Source: VFJQ01 sp044226525 (GTDB lineage: Bacteria > Verrucomicrobiota > Verrucomicrobiia > Chthoniobacterales > Chthoniobacteraceae). From it: a DNA stretch of 64,000 nucleotides. Numbering within the stretch: position 1 is the first letter of the stretch; the number at the start of each line of letters is the position of its first letter. The DNA is taken from the NCBI GenBank assembly GCA_044226525.1, contig JBGAGV010000005.1, forward strand, positions 248,001-312,000, written 5' to 3'. Below are positions 17,415-26,822 of the stretch, in pieces. The notes beneath the pieces are model-generated. The model did no database searches. It was not told the DNA's origin and was given only the letters and a program-made list of their open reading frames with translations. Made by a program: the position numbers and the translations under genes.

Positions 17415-20400
17415 CTACAATTGGACACGATTAGACAGGGCTAATCGAAATCCCAGACTCCGAAAGCTGAAATCAGGCACGTTTCGGAAGCGGCAGGCAG
17501 AACGATCGCTCCATTGGCCATCGTTAAAGGAACCGCCTCGCATGACTCGAAGTACGCTTGAAGAGGCCGTCGTATCTTCGCTCACTCCGCCAGTAGGAAC
17601 AGGATAGGCAAACGCAGGAACTTTAGGATTGTCGCCCCACAGACTACGTGTCCATTCCCAAACATTTCCACAGGCATCCCAAAGGCCGTAAGGACTCGCA
17701 CCCTTCGCAAAGCATCCTACTGCGCTGGTATCTCCAAGGCGTGCCTCCTGAGTGTTTGCTCGGTCAGGGAGGAATACGTTTCCCCATGGAAAAATCCTCC
17801 CGTCAACAGAACGGAATGCCTTCTCGGACTCTGCCTCGCTAGGCAGCACAACTCTCCAACGTTCCTTGTGGATTAGATCATCTAGCTGAGTGGGCAGATT
17901 CTTGGCGGCTTCCAAAGTCTCCGTCAACCAACGACAGTAATCCATCGCCTCATACCAAGTGACGTGACGCACCGGGTGGTTTGGCAAATCTTGGAGGCTT
18001 CTGCCATCCGATGGCCGGGTACCACTATCAAGGATAAACCTCCGGAATTGCTCAACCGTCACCGGACTGCGGCCGATGAAATAGGTTGACAAGGATACAC
18101 GATGTTGTGGTTGCTCTACGGGTCTTGAATTGTCATCTTGATTGGGATCACTTCCCATCCAGAAGGGCCCTTCTTCAACCTTTATGAACCCCAACAATGA
18201 ATCATCGAGCAGCCCCCAAAATTCTGACGAAAATCGCATATCGCCCAATCGTGCCAATACATCGCCCGCCGCGGCTGCCCTGGCTGCGACCAGGTCACCT
18301 TGTTCCAACGCAGATCTCAACCACTTTGCGATATCGCTGCACACCTTTGTGTTGAGTTCGTCACGCCGTAGAGCGTCGAGCCCCAGTTCGACAAGCTGCT
18401 CCCCCGCTAGTATGGCTCGCTGACACTCTACTGAACCGATTTCTTTCCGTTGTCCCCACTCCTCTGGATCCGTATGCCCAACTAGCCGGTGGGCGACCGC
18501 CACCCCAAGATCTGGCCCCGCGACCCGTGCCGCCATCACCAGCACGTCATGCCAATAATCCGGGGCGCTAGATGCATATCGAACCGCTTCTTGTGCCAAC
18601 GTGGAACTTGAAGCCAGGTAGCACGCAGCCAGATACTCTTGAAGGCTGCGATGAGAGAACGCGTATCTCCGATGTTTGTCAGGCTCACGTGAGCCCAGCC
18701 CGATAAGCAGTCCCGCTCTTTGTTCAATATAGTCAAGCACAATCTGCGCTTTCGGCTCACTCTCACCGAGTGTCTTCCGAAGGACTCGAGTCAGTTCAAT
18801 CTCGCTGATGTCCGCGACACTGGCGGTACTGGAACCGACGAGAAAGGATGAAAAAGCGGTTTCCTGTAGGCAGGCACGTACGTGGGTGAGCGTCAAGCCA
18901 GGGGTGGCCAAAGCGTCCAGCAGGGCTCGATCACTGCCGCTTGTGTGATTCCATTTTGCGATCAAGAGCTCTACGATTGAGTTGTACAAATCAACACGAT
19001 CGCTCGGAAAGCGCCCCCCAGTGACATAAACAGACGCCACCATATTGAGCAACAAGGGGACTTGAATGAGAGGTTTGAGATCTGAGCGTCGAACGACCTT
19101 TTTGAGCTCTGTCTCGATTCTTGTGGCCTCTGGTTGTGTGTGCCATCCTATCCGCACTGTAGACCGACACCAGGATCGTATATAGACATCAACCTGAGCT
19201 GAATCCAGATCGGCTAGATGATACTCGCCACGTTCCGGATCGGCTGTCCCCCAAGCGTACGGCCTTGCCGTAATCAAAAATCGGCTTTCCTTGCCAGCCG
19301 TTAGTCGGAACATGTCGATCGCACGGACAATCCTGGGCCGAAGGTCGGTCTGATTTACCTCGTCAAGACCATCAAACAAGAATAAGGCCCCTTTCATTCG
19401 GGCCATTTTTTGGATTAGCGCAGCCGTATTGGGTAGCAAACCGGCTTGCCTGAGGTCATTTTCGATATATCCCCATAGGTCGGCCGCTGTACCCAAGGAA
19501 TCCACCTTCGCTAGATACTCAGCGAAGCGTCGAATGGCGACTCGCACAGGAAGCAATGGCCCAAAGTCCCAATGCTCACTGAGCGCTTTAAGCGCTTCTT
19601 TATCCCCCTGCCCCGCCCGTGCAAGTGTGAGCGCCACAAAGGAGACGATGGTTGACTTCCCGGATCCGGGTTTGCCGAGCAAGACCATTGAAGGATGCAG
19701 GGCTAATGCTTCAAGGAATGAAGCTTGGCGTAGCTCGGCGTCATCGCCTGTTGAGCCTTCAGGTTCCGCGCTCGGGTATTGGGGCCGGCTCAAGAAATCG
19801 GCAAGTTGTACATCCTTGGGCAACCGCAGTTGAAGCTGAAGAGGGACGTATATATCCACGAGACTCAATGGGCGGCGACTGATTCGCCCAACCGGAAACA
19901 AGTGGACCTTCTCGCTCTCGCTGGCCACAAAACGGAGATACTCGGTCAATGCTAATTCGGCATCCCGCTGGCCGTCTTCGGAATTGACCACCACCTTAAT
20001 TGCGTTGATGAGCACATCGCCCAGCACACTTCCCCCGACTGCCACACCAGAAGCTCCAGCGGCAACGCCGCCGTGGTCTGCAATCGCTCCTGCGCCCGCA
20101 TTCACCAGCAGGGTGCCCTGAACAGAATCTCTGAACGGCCCAACCTCTCTAGCCTGTACCCGATAGAGGTCGTCAAGCTGTACAGCGAGATCCGCTGCGA
20201 AACTCAGGTCGGCTTTGAGCAGTTTTCGGACCTGAATCTCATACTCCAGTCGCGCAAAGAAATCGCCTGGCCTCTTTGTTAGAGTCTCAGCTGCCGCCTC
20301 GGCTACCGGTCGTTCCTGGAATCTCGTTCGAATTGACGCCCATATGTCTTGTGCGGGACTAGAGGCATCAAGTGTCGCTTCTCCCGTCGGTTGACGGCGA

Positions 20401-21083
20401 TCGCCGAGCCAGTAGTCACTCATTGTGTCTGTCAATTGCGTCGCCAGAAGCGCGGGCTCCAGGTACACCATTTCTCTTTGTCCATCAAGCGAAGTCCGGA
20501 CAAATGCAATTAGTCCCGTGGACAAGGCGCTTCGGGGGAGTTCAACAATCTGTCCCTCTTCAAGTGGAAGCGAGGCGCTTTGCCTGACCGGAAATCGAAA
20601 CAATACATCCTCTCCATCCTCCCGAGTCAGGTAACCGAAGCCTTTGCGTCCTTCCCACCACTTCACCTGGCCGACAAAGCTTCCTTCGTCGTCAGTGGAA
20701 TGATCGATTTCTCTAAATGCCTGCCTGTTGCGCTCTTCCAAGTCTCCAGGTGTGAGCGACACTTCATCTGCTGTTGGGAGAGGAGCAATCTCAGTCACCA
20801 GAACAGAAAGGACTTGAGAAAATTCCTGGTCGTCTTGCAAAATCTGGTGTAACCGAAGTGCAAACACAACCACATTGTCGCGGTCCATTGGCTGAAACGA
20901 CAGGGCCTGAACGACTTCCTTTGATAGGTCGTCGGCCAGAAAGCGGCTCTTGATGGCAGCCCAAATACGGCCCATCGCGTTAGTTGATGATTTCGTTGTT
21001 TGGCTTGTTTCGACGGCGTCTCCCCGCCGAAGATAACTGCAAACGCAACGAGTTGCCGTCAATGTGCTGTTAATGGCATCCAT
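17415..21083 (-). CDS. STAND NTPase with cold-shock (OB) domain and C-terminal FGE-sulfatase-like domain
   Basis: 1222 residues from the ATG at 21083; a TTG at 21101 is an alternative. Domain order: first helical adaptor domain (about 37-100), cold-shock-like OB fold (137-196) with VKWWEGRKGFGYL as RNP1 and DVLFRF as RNP2, second helical adaptor copy (245-305), a Gly/Ala/Val beta motif (about 328-365), then an NTPase with Walker A LLGKPGSGKST (about 470-477) and Walker B ALFLFDGLDEV (566-576). Helical repeats follow, and a C-terminal FGE/SUMF1-like domain (about 955-1219) contains GCFAKGASPYGLWDACGNVW and RGGSF. Such proteins are NLR-like sensors. The FGE fold probably senses or binds a ligand rather than modifying sulfatases. 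Confidence 0.8.
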   Translation of the reverse strand: MDAINSTLTATRCVCSYLRRGDAVETSQTTKSSTNAMGRIWAAIKSRFLADDLSKEVVQALSFQPMDRDNVVVFALRLHQILQDDQEFSQVLSVLVTEIAPLPTADEVSLTPGDLEERNRQAFREIDHSTDDEGSFVGQVKWWEGRKGFGYLTREDGEDVLFRFPVRQSASLPLEEGQIVELPRSALSTGLIAFVRTSLDGQREMVYLEPALLATQLTDTMSDYWLGDRRQPTGEATLDASSPAQDIWASIRTRFQERPVAEAAAETLTKRPGDFFARLEYEIQVRKLLKADLSFAADLAVQLDDLYRVQAREVGPFRDSVQGTLLVNAGAGAIADHGGVAAGASGVAVGGSVLGDVLINAIKVVVNSEDGQRDAELALTEYLRFVASESEKVHLFPVGRISRRPLSLVDIYVPLQLQLRLPKDVQLADFLSRPQYPSAEPEGSTGDDAELRQASFLEALALHPSMVLLGKPGSGKSTIVSFVALTLARAGQGDKEALKALSEHWDFGPLLPVRVAIRRFAEYLAKVDSLGTAADLWGYIENDLRQAGLLPNTAALIQKMARMKGALFLFDGLDEVNQTDLRPRIVRAIDMFRLTAGKESRFLITARPYAWGTADPERGEYHLADLDSAQVDVYIRSWCRSTVRIGWHTQPEATRIETELKKVVRRSDLKPLIQVPLLLNMVASVYVTGGRFPSDRVDLYNSIVELLIAKWNHTSGSDRALLDALATPGLTLTHVRACLQETAFSSFLVGSSTASVADISEIELTRVLRKTLGESEPKAQIVLDYIEQRAGLLIGLGSREPDKHRRYAFSHRSLQEYLAACYLASSSTLAQEAVRYASSAPDYWHDVLVMAARVAGPDLGVAVAHRLVGHTDPEEWGQRKEIGSVECQRAILAGEQLVELGLDALRRDELNTKVCSDIAKWLRSALEQGDLVAARAAAAGDVLARLGDMRFSSEFWGLLDDSLLGFIKVEEGPFWMGSDPNQDDNSRPVEQPQHRVSLSTYFIGRSPVTVEQFRRFILDSGTRPSDGRSLQDLPNHPVRHVTWYEAMDYCRWLTETLEAAKNLPTQLDDLIHKERWRVVLPSEAESEKAFRSVDGRIFPWGNVFLPDRANTQEARLGDTSAVGCFAKGASPYGLWDACGNVWEWTRSLWGDNPKVPAFAYPVPTGGVSEDTTASSSVLRVMRGGSFNDGQWSDRSACRFRNVPDFSFRSLGFRLALSNRVQL

Positions 21084-21452
21084 AGTCGTGATACTTCTCA
21101 AAACCTTGATACCCAGAGGGGTTCTGGGCTTGTCTCTTCTTGGCGCGAAAAACCACTTTAGAAGACCTCATACGACAATCTTCGCTCACTTGACTGACGC
21201 CCAGTTCACTAACCCGTGTGTCGGATATGCGCTTACCAACCAGTCCACTGCACCGACAGTATCCAACGACAGATCGCACGCACGTGACGTTGTATTTGTC
21301 TTGCGGGCACACCCAATCGACATTCATTGTAAATGACTTCCAAAAACAGGCTTTGTCTACGCGGAGAGACATTGGAAGCCATTGCAGCCGGAGCCAAGGG
21401 TTGCTCCGTCCTCATACATCACAAGTAGGTTACCGAAGTAGGTTGCCGCGGA
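21084..21452. other. Non-coding gap upstream of the cold-shock/STAND gene
   Basis: I see no convincing gene. A perfect six-base hairpin, CCCAGA-GGGGT-TCTGGG at 21112-21128, lies 30-45 nt 5' of the STAND start on its transcribed strand and could affect its mRNA leader. Otherwise the sequence is unremarkable, and the permease gene ends at its right-hand side. Confidence 0.4.
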
Positions 21453-22310
21453 CTACAAGCGGCCATGCAAAGCGAAATCTTTCTCCACAGATACGCTCGA
21501 TTCCCACGGGACAAACGCCCTTTCAGCGAAATCAGCCAACGCGAACAAGGCAATTGACGTGACCGAGGCCAATAACACGACCCCGAACGCACGCGCAGTA
21601 TCCATGTATTGGATGGCTGTCGCAATGAGGTAGCCCAATCCCCCTTCAGAACCGATAAACTCACCCACAAGCGCACCCGTCATCGCCATGACGATTGAAA
21701 TCTTCACAGAGGAGAAGATATACGGAATCGCCAACGGAAAGCGAATCCGGGTCAACACTTGCCATTCGCTCGACCGGAAGGTTTTCATCAGGTCGATCAA
21801 CTCCATAGGCGCGGAGTTTAGGCCGGTCGCTGTATTCACCACAACGGGAAAAATGCACATCGAAAATGCAATGAGCGCCTTGGGGATCAGGCCAAATCCA
21901 AGCCAGATCACCAGAAGTGGCGCCACGATAATCTTTGGAATGCCTTGAAAAGCAACGATAAATGGGTAGGCGACTTGTCTCACTATCGGAAACAGGATCA
22001 GCGCCGAAGCAAGGGGCACTCCTATCAGGAGGCTCAGAACGAAGCCAACAAGCGCCTCCACAAGCGTGATCAATAGATGCTTAGGCATCTCATCGCGCCA
22101 ATCCCATAGCTCACGCATCACATCGAGAGGACGTGGCAACAAGAATTTCGGAATACCCCCGAACTCGGTGACGGCATACCAAAGCGCGATCGTTAGCCCC
22201 ACTATGAGTGGAATGATCAGACGATTCTTGCTCCACAAACGTCCCTCATCCGAAGGCCTGCCTGTTCCCAAGATCATGTCGAGTGCCCTTTCGACATCCC
22301 TCGGAACCAT
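21453..22310 (-). CDS. ABC transporter permease (SsuC/TauC/ThiX type)
   Basis: 285 residues with about six transmembrane helices and the EAA-loop region typical of nitrate/sulfonate/taurine-type permeases (MELIDLMKTFRSSEWQVLTR, then FPLAIPYIFSSVKISI). The N-terminal 30 residues are cytoplasmic. It is the last gene of a three-gene minus-strand operon and starts 39 bp after the ATPase gene. It forms the membrane channel for the importer. Substrate class cannot be decided from the permease: sulfonates, taurine and thiamine or riboflavin precursors are all carried by this family. Confidence 0.85.
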   Translation of the reverse strand: MVPRDVERALDMILGTGRPSDEGRLWSKNRLIIPLIVGLTIALWYAVTEFGGIPKFLLPRPLDVMRELWDWRDEMPKHLLITLVEALVGFVLSLLIGVPLASALILFPIVRQVAYPFIVAFQGIPKIIVAPLLVIWLGFGLIPKALIAFSMCIFPVVVNTATGLNSAPMELIDLMKTFRSSEWQVLTRIRFPLAIPYIFSSVKISIVMAMTGALVGEFIGSEGGLGYLIATAIQYMDTARAFGVVLLASVTSIALFALADFAERAFVPWESSVSVEKDFALHGRL

Positions 22311-22349
22311 CCAACTCTCGCCTCCGTGAGCCCTGGATTGATGCGTGAT

Positions 22350-23174
22350 CTAGTGCACATCATGCCGCTTTGGAGCTTGGAAAATCAAGTCATGGATCGC
22401 CCGATGGTAACCCTGGAAAACGGACGTGAACTCCAGATCGTCTCCATGCGGCTTTGGAACGTCGATGGTGATGATGTCGGCAATACGTCCAGGATTCGGC
22501 GACATAACAACGACACGATCCGCCAGACGGATCGCCTCCGGAATGGAATGCGTCACAAAAACCACCGTCCGCTTTTGAGCGGAGCAGATCCGGATGAGCT
22601 CGCGACCGAGGTCCTCGCGAGTAAGGGCATCAAGCGCGCCGAAGGGCTCATCCATGAGCAACAAGGAGGGATTGTGAATGAGGGCCCGACAAATCGCGAC
22701 ACGCTGTTGCATGCCACCAGAGAGCTCACGAGGGAAACATGTGGCCGACTTTTCTAATCCCACAAAAGCGAGCAAATCCTGCGCTGCCGCGACGAATGTA
22801 CGCCGAGGCAGGCCCTGAATATCGATGGGCAACAGGACATTGTCTAGAGCGTTTAGCCAGGGCAACAGATGCGCGCCCTGGAAGACCACTCCGATCGGTG
22901 CCTGGTATAGATGAGGTAGCTGCGTGTCGATGTACACCGTGCCACTCGTGGGCAGAGTGAGGCCCGCAATCGTCCTAAGAAGGGTTGTCTTGCCGCACCC
23001 ACTCCGGCCCACGATCGCCAAGAATTCGCCGTACGCGATCTCAAGCGAAATCCCAGCCAGTGCATTGACCTCTCGGTGAGCCTTTGTTTCAAATGTCTTC
23101 GTCAAGTTGCGCAATCGAACGAATGGTCCACCATCACGATGGCTGGGCTTTTGCTCGAGGTCACTGCTCAACAT
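22350..23174 (-). CDS. ABC transporter ATP-binding protein (SsuB/TauB type)
   Basis: 274 residues with Walker A VGRSGCGKTTLL, Q-loop GVVFQGAHLLPWLNA, signature LSGGMQQRVAICRALIHNPS, Walker B LLLMDEPFGALDALTRE and the H-loop VTHSIPEAIRLADR. This is a complete ATPase of the nitrate/sulfonate/taurine importer family. It energises transport with the permease just downstream and the lipoprotein just upstream. A start at 23174 gives a normal family length. Confidence 0.9.
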   Translation of the reverse strand: MLSSDLEQKPSHRDGGPFVRLRNLTKTFETKAHREVNALAGISLEIAYGEFLAIVGRSGCGKTTLLRTIAGLTLPTSGTVYIDTQLPHLYQAPIGVVFQGAHLLPWLNALDNVLLPIDIQGLPRRTFVAAAQDLLAFVGLEKSATCFPRELSGGMQQRVAICRALIHNPSLLLMDEPFGALDALTREDLGRELIRICSAQKRTVVFVTHSIPEAIRLADRVVVMSPNPGRIADIITIDVPKPHGDDLEFTSVFQGYHRAIHDLIFQAPKRHDVH

Positions 23175-23318
23175 AGGCTGTTCACGTCAAACAGTCGTTG
23201 CCATTCGCTGAAGTTGCTCGGGCAGACCGCTGCTCACGCAGGAGCACAGGACCACTAAGTGGGATTGACCACCAGGTGCGCGCCCCAGCATGCCTCACTC
23301 CCCTATTCGCACGCAGGA

Positions 23319-24341
23319 CTATTTCCCGGGCAGGAACGCATTAGTGTACAACTCATCAGCGGAAACAGGTGCCTTCAAATCAAACGCCTCACTGATGAGC
23401 TTAATGGTGCTTTCAACCTTGGCTTGATCGAAGTAGCCAATCTCATGAGCCCGGGCTTCATCGCTCATGACCAGATCCTGTACCAGATTGATTTCTTGAA
23501 TGGCGATGTCTTGATCTTCCACTTCGCGATGGTACTTCTGCAGGATCTGAACAGCCTCCTCTTTGTGGTCAAACGTGTATTGGAACCCTTTGAGTATGGC
23601 TCGAACAAAACGGCGAACGAGCTCAGGATTGTCGGCGATCGTTGATTCGCTAGCAACCAATCCATTAGAGTAAAAGTTCATTCCATAATCGGAAAAGCGG
23701 ATAATCGAAAACGCGATGTTGGCTTCAGCTGCTTGCTTTTCCAGAAGAGGCGTAAAGTACTCCGGAATGCAGTCCACCTGTTTGCTCAAGAAGGTAGATC
23801 CCAATAGGGTTGCATCCAGCGTTTGCCAGGTGACCTTCGTGGCATCTACACCGGTCAGTTGGGCAAAGGCAGGGAAGAGAACACGATGGGAATTTCCGGC
23901 CGGCGCTCCAATGACGTGACCTTCGAGGTCCTTTGGTGTCGAAATACCTGCTTCTGCATTGCAGAATAGGAGGTGGGGAGCATTTGCGTATATCGCTGCT
24001 ACTGCTTTTACGGGCACGGTGTCGTTCCCCCGACCCAACACCAAAGTCCCTATGTCAGCGAATGCAAACTGGGAACGATCTGATGCCACCTGCTTGATTG
24101 AATCAGTCGAGTTATAGCCACGAACAATCGTGACCGATAAGTTTTCTTCGGAATAGTAACCCTTATCGAGAGCCACGAAGTACGGTGCATGGCGACCGGA
24201 CACAGCCCAATCAAGCGAAAACAGAACCTGATCAGGTCGGTTCGCCACGGCCGCAGGGGTGGGAGCTGTCGAAGTGGATGCGCCGCAACTCGTGACACCT
24301 AGCATCATCGCAATCAGCAGGGAATAAGATCTAAAGCGCAT
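23319..24341 (-). CDS. ABC transporter substrate-binding lipoprotein (NMT1/SsuA-like)
   Basis: 340 residues from the ATG at 24341, chosen because AAAGGAG lies about 10 nt upstream and a lipoprotein signal follows directly (MRFRSYSLLIAMMLGVTSCG, lipobox VTSC). The mature part reads like an NMT1/THI5 or sulfonate-binding protein: LDWAVSGRHAPYFVALDKGY, FAFADIGTL, and YSNGLVASESTI. It would be anchored to the outer face of the membrane and deliver ligand to the permease. A metabolic importer inside a defence-rich segment is unusual, though operons of this kind travel readily. The 108-bp leader holds a CTGAGA string but not a full thiamine riboswitch. Confidence 0.85.
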   Translation of the reverse strand: MRFRSYSLLIAMMLGVTSCGASTSTAPTPAAVANRPDQVLFSLDWAVSGRHAPYFVALDKGYYSEENLSVTIVRGYNSTDSIKQVASDRSQFAFADIGTLVLGRGNDTVPVKAVAAIYANAPHLLFCNAEAGISTPKDLEGHVIGAPAGNSHRVLFPAFAQLTGVDATKVTWQTLDATLLGSTFLSKQVDCIPEYFTPLLEKQAAEANIAFSIIRFSDYGMNFYSNGLVASESTIADNPELVRRFVRAILKGFQYTFDHKEEAVQILQKYHREVEDQDIAIQEINLVQDLVMSDEARAHEIGYFDQAKVESTIKLISEAFDLKAPVSADELYTNAFLPGK

Positions 24342-24448
24342 GATTACAGGCTCCTTTCGAAAGAAAAACATTCGTCAACCTGGCCGAACTGGTCTCAGGC
24401 TGAATAATTGTTGATTCACGCTATCGTCAGGTTCCTCCCAGAGAAGCA

Positions 24449-26683
24449 CTACTTGCCTAAACTCAGTATGGCAGACAGGGCTCCGAGCAATTTCGCCATA
24501 TCGGGGATCGTGCCGAGCGCCGCAGTCAATCCGTCCACGAGCATTTTCAGGAAGCTTCGGTTAGGTTCTGGCTTCACAGCCTCCTCCCCGATCTTATTAA
24601 TGATTTCGATCTGCTCTTTTTTTTGTGCTTCAGGTATCTGGCTGCTCGCGAGGATCTTTTCCGTCAATGAAGTGAGCGCAGTCGCGAGTTCAGATTGGCC
24701 ACTCGAGTTGAGATTCGCAACGACTCGGGTGTTATTTCCAATGAAGACTTGACCACCCTGATTCGTGATGCCGCCTGTTGTGATCTCGGTTTTGCTCATG
24801 CCTGCTCTCCTTAACATAAAGTCAGACCGAAAGGCGTCGACCCTTCTCCACGCTTCTTCAAGAATACTGTGGGCCTCATCATATAGCCGTTTTCCCTGTG
24901 CGCGCCGAACCAGGTCCTCAATCTCCCCTACAAATGAGTGGGCCATATCAAAATCATCGCGCCAGTCTCTGCTAATCAATTGGGCGCAGACTTGTCTTAT
25001 TCGCGTCTCGACACTGTCCAAGGCGGTGTATAGATTCCCGTACGCTTTGAAGTCCTTGGCGGCGGCACCCAATAGCTTGTTGACGCTCTTTAAATGGGTG
25101 TGCGCCTCATCAACGGAGGCTAGTTTCCGGGTCTCCGCCAGTTTGCGTGCGATGGCACTGTACTTTTCCTCAACACGGGTCTTACTGGACCGCAAGCAAA
25201 TCCACCTCTGGGCGTTTACCCATTCCGTTCTTGATCGTTCAAACTCTCCTAGTCTTTTCTGAACGGCTTGAGTTTTTTGATCAAGAAAGTTGGCCGCACC
25301 GACAGTGTCATGGATCAACTCTCGCGCCCGTCGCATCCATCTCGTTAGGGCCAGAAGATCATGAGTAAGCGATGTGCGCTCCTCGATTAGATCGAGGCAG
25401 TGTTGCCCGTAGGGTTCAACTGCCGCTCCAGCCACCGTGACCAGTCGTTCAATTGCGCCCATCACCTCAGAGGCAACCCGCATCGATTCGTCGGAAAGCT
25501 CTGCGAGAGACTCATCATATTCGTTCAACACATCGTTGGCATTAGCGATTGCGATGGCCATTTGTGTTGTCGCACTGCGAGCGTATTCCACGTCCAGTGC
25601 TTGTGTTTCCTCAGCAAGAGCCCGCTCAAGCTCCATCTGCAACGCTTTATAGCGTCTCGGGTCGATTGCTCGTTCCTCAATCTCAGCCAACTTGGTCGAG
25701 ATCTGAGTCGCACAAATCGCCACTTGGAGCAACTCGCACAAGGCATCTGCAACCTGATTCTCATCTTTCGCTTCGGTGAAGCGGCGTTCGTGGTACATTT
25801 TTCTGGCTTGAGAAGAAGCTCGCTTTGTGTTGACCAGTAATCCATCCAGGGATACTCGACGCTCATTCTCTGCCAGTGCCCGTTCTTGCTCATCAATTTT
25901 CGCATCGGTTGCCTCAAGCACAACCTGAACCGGTGCCCGCGCAAGCCGACAGGCATGTGCCTGTGTTTTCAGCACGGTCAATTCGGCAGCAAGTTCGCGT
26001 AGTCGATTACTCGCTGTCGCCAGGCCCTTATTCTCAATATCGAATCTCGAATTGAGATCATTGAGCTCTTGCATGTGATCAAGGATTGTCCGAGTCCAAT
26101 CGCTGACATTGACTTTAGCGAGCCGTTCTTCCTTCACCAGTGCAAACAACTGGGAATACTCGCCGACCATCTGGTTGCAGGTATACCAGAGGATTTTTGG
26201 CTTTGAACGAATCTCATCATTCAACAAGGATGCTTTATCAAGTTGTGACTTGATGTCGCCTTCCAGAATGGAGCCCACCACGAAAACCGCCATCCATTGG
26301 CCGATCATGAAAACCACCGCGCCAACATGTTTCAATAGTCGGTATCGAAAAGGTTGGTGATCAGCCACCTGAAACTCATAAGAAAACGTTTGTGTTTGGA
26401 CTTCAGCGTTCTCTATGGAGAGTCGAACCTGCGCAACCTGATGCCCCAGAAGCACCAATTCTGATTTGAAATCTGGAGATTGCTGAAGGGCCTGTAATTC
26501 CGACAACTGCCCCGAGATTTCATCGATGCGGCTTCTGTAACCGCTCAAGTTCGCCACAATCGAGGCCAAATCGTTCTTGAGAGATGCCGCCCATGAGTTC
26601 AGAAAAAAAAGTGAAAGCACATATAGAATGACATAGACGATCAATGGAAGGAATAGCGCAAACCAGTAAGGATCGATGTTCAC
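24449..26683 (-). CDS. Large membrane-anchored coiled-coil protein with C-terminal beta/helical signalling module
   Basis: 744 residues. GTG at 26683 is preferred because GGAGAGG sits 9 nt upstream; the longer frame only reaches a TTG at 26707. An N-terminal helix (WFALFLPLIVYVILYVLSLF) and a second hydrophobic segment near residues 120-145 (VFMIGQWMAVFVVGSIL) anchor it. Residues 150-620 are long charged helices, probably coiled coil. The last 110 residues contain MSKTEITTGGITNQGGQVFI, a Gly/Asn beta motif, then a helical domain and a hydrophobic end (LLGALSAILSLGK). The tail resembles modules attached to conflict-system proteins. No enzyme motif is seen. It may scaffold or form a membrane effector. 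Confidence 0.65.
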   Translation of the reverse strand: MNIDPYWFALFLPLIVYVILYVLSLFFLNSWAASLKNDLASIVANLSGYRSRIDEISGQLSELQALQQSPDFKSELVLLGHQVAQVRLSIENAEVQTQTFSYEFQVADHQPFRYRLLKHVGAVVFMIGQWMAVFVVGSILEGDIKSQLDKASLLNDEIRSKPKILWYTCNQMVGEYSQLFALVKEERLAKVNVSDWTRTILDHMQELNDLNSRFDIENKGLATASNRLRELAAELTVLKTQAHACRLARAPVQVVLEATDAKIDEQERALAENERRVSLDGLLVNTKRASSQARKMYHERRFTEAKDENQVADALCELLQVAICATQISTKLAEIEERAIDPRRYKALQMELERALAEETQALDVEYARSATTQMAIAIANANDVLNEYDESLAELSDESMRVASEVMGAIERLVTVAGAAVEPYGQHCLDLIEERTSLTHDLLALTRWMRRARELIHDTVGAANFLDQKTQAVQKRLGEFERSRTEWVNAQRWICLRSSKTRVEEKYSAIARKLAETRKLASVDEAHTHLKSVNKLLGAAAKDFKAYGNLYTALDSVETRIRQVCAQLISRDWRDDFDMAHSFVGEIEDLVRRAQGKRLYDEAHSILEEAWRRVDAFRSDFMLRRAGMSKTEITTGGITNQGGQVFIGNNTRVVANLNSSGQSELATALTSLTEKILASSQIPEAQKKEQIEIINKIGEEAVKPEPNRSFLKMLVDGLTAALGTIPDMAKLLGALSAILSLGK

Positions 26684-26822
26684 AAGCAAATTCCTCTCCT
26701 GTCTCAATTGCTACATGCTCACATTGATCTGACGCATCAGTTTCCTTATCGTCGACCTCATTTGATACATGGTTCGACGCGCTGGCCCACTAGACGTTCA
26801 ATACGTTTTAGGCCAACCCGGG

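Noticed and set aside
17415..18300. True formylglycine-generating enzyme for sulfatases
   Set aside because: The domain is fused to STAND NTPases in three loci and no sulfatase gene is near; a sensing role is more likely.
24342..24448. Thiamine (TPP) riboswitch before the importer operon
   Set aside because: A CTGAGA string occurs, but the ACCTGA-like string lies on the wrong side of it and the leader is only about 107 nt.
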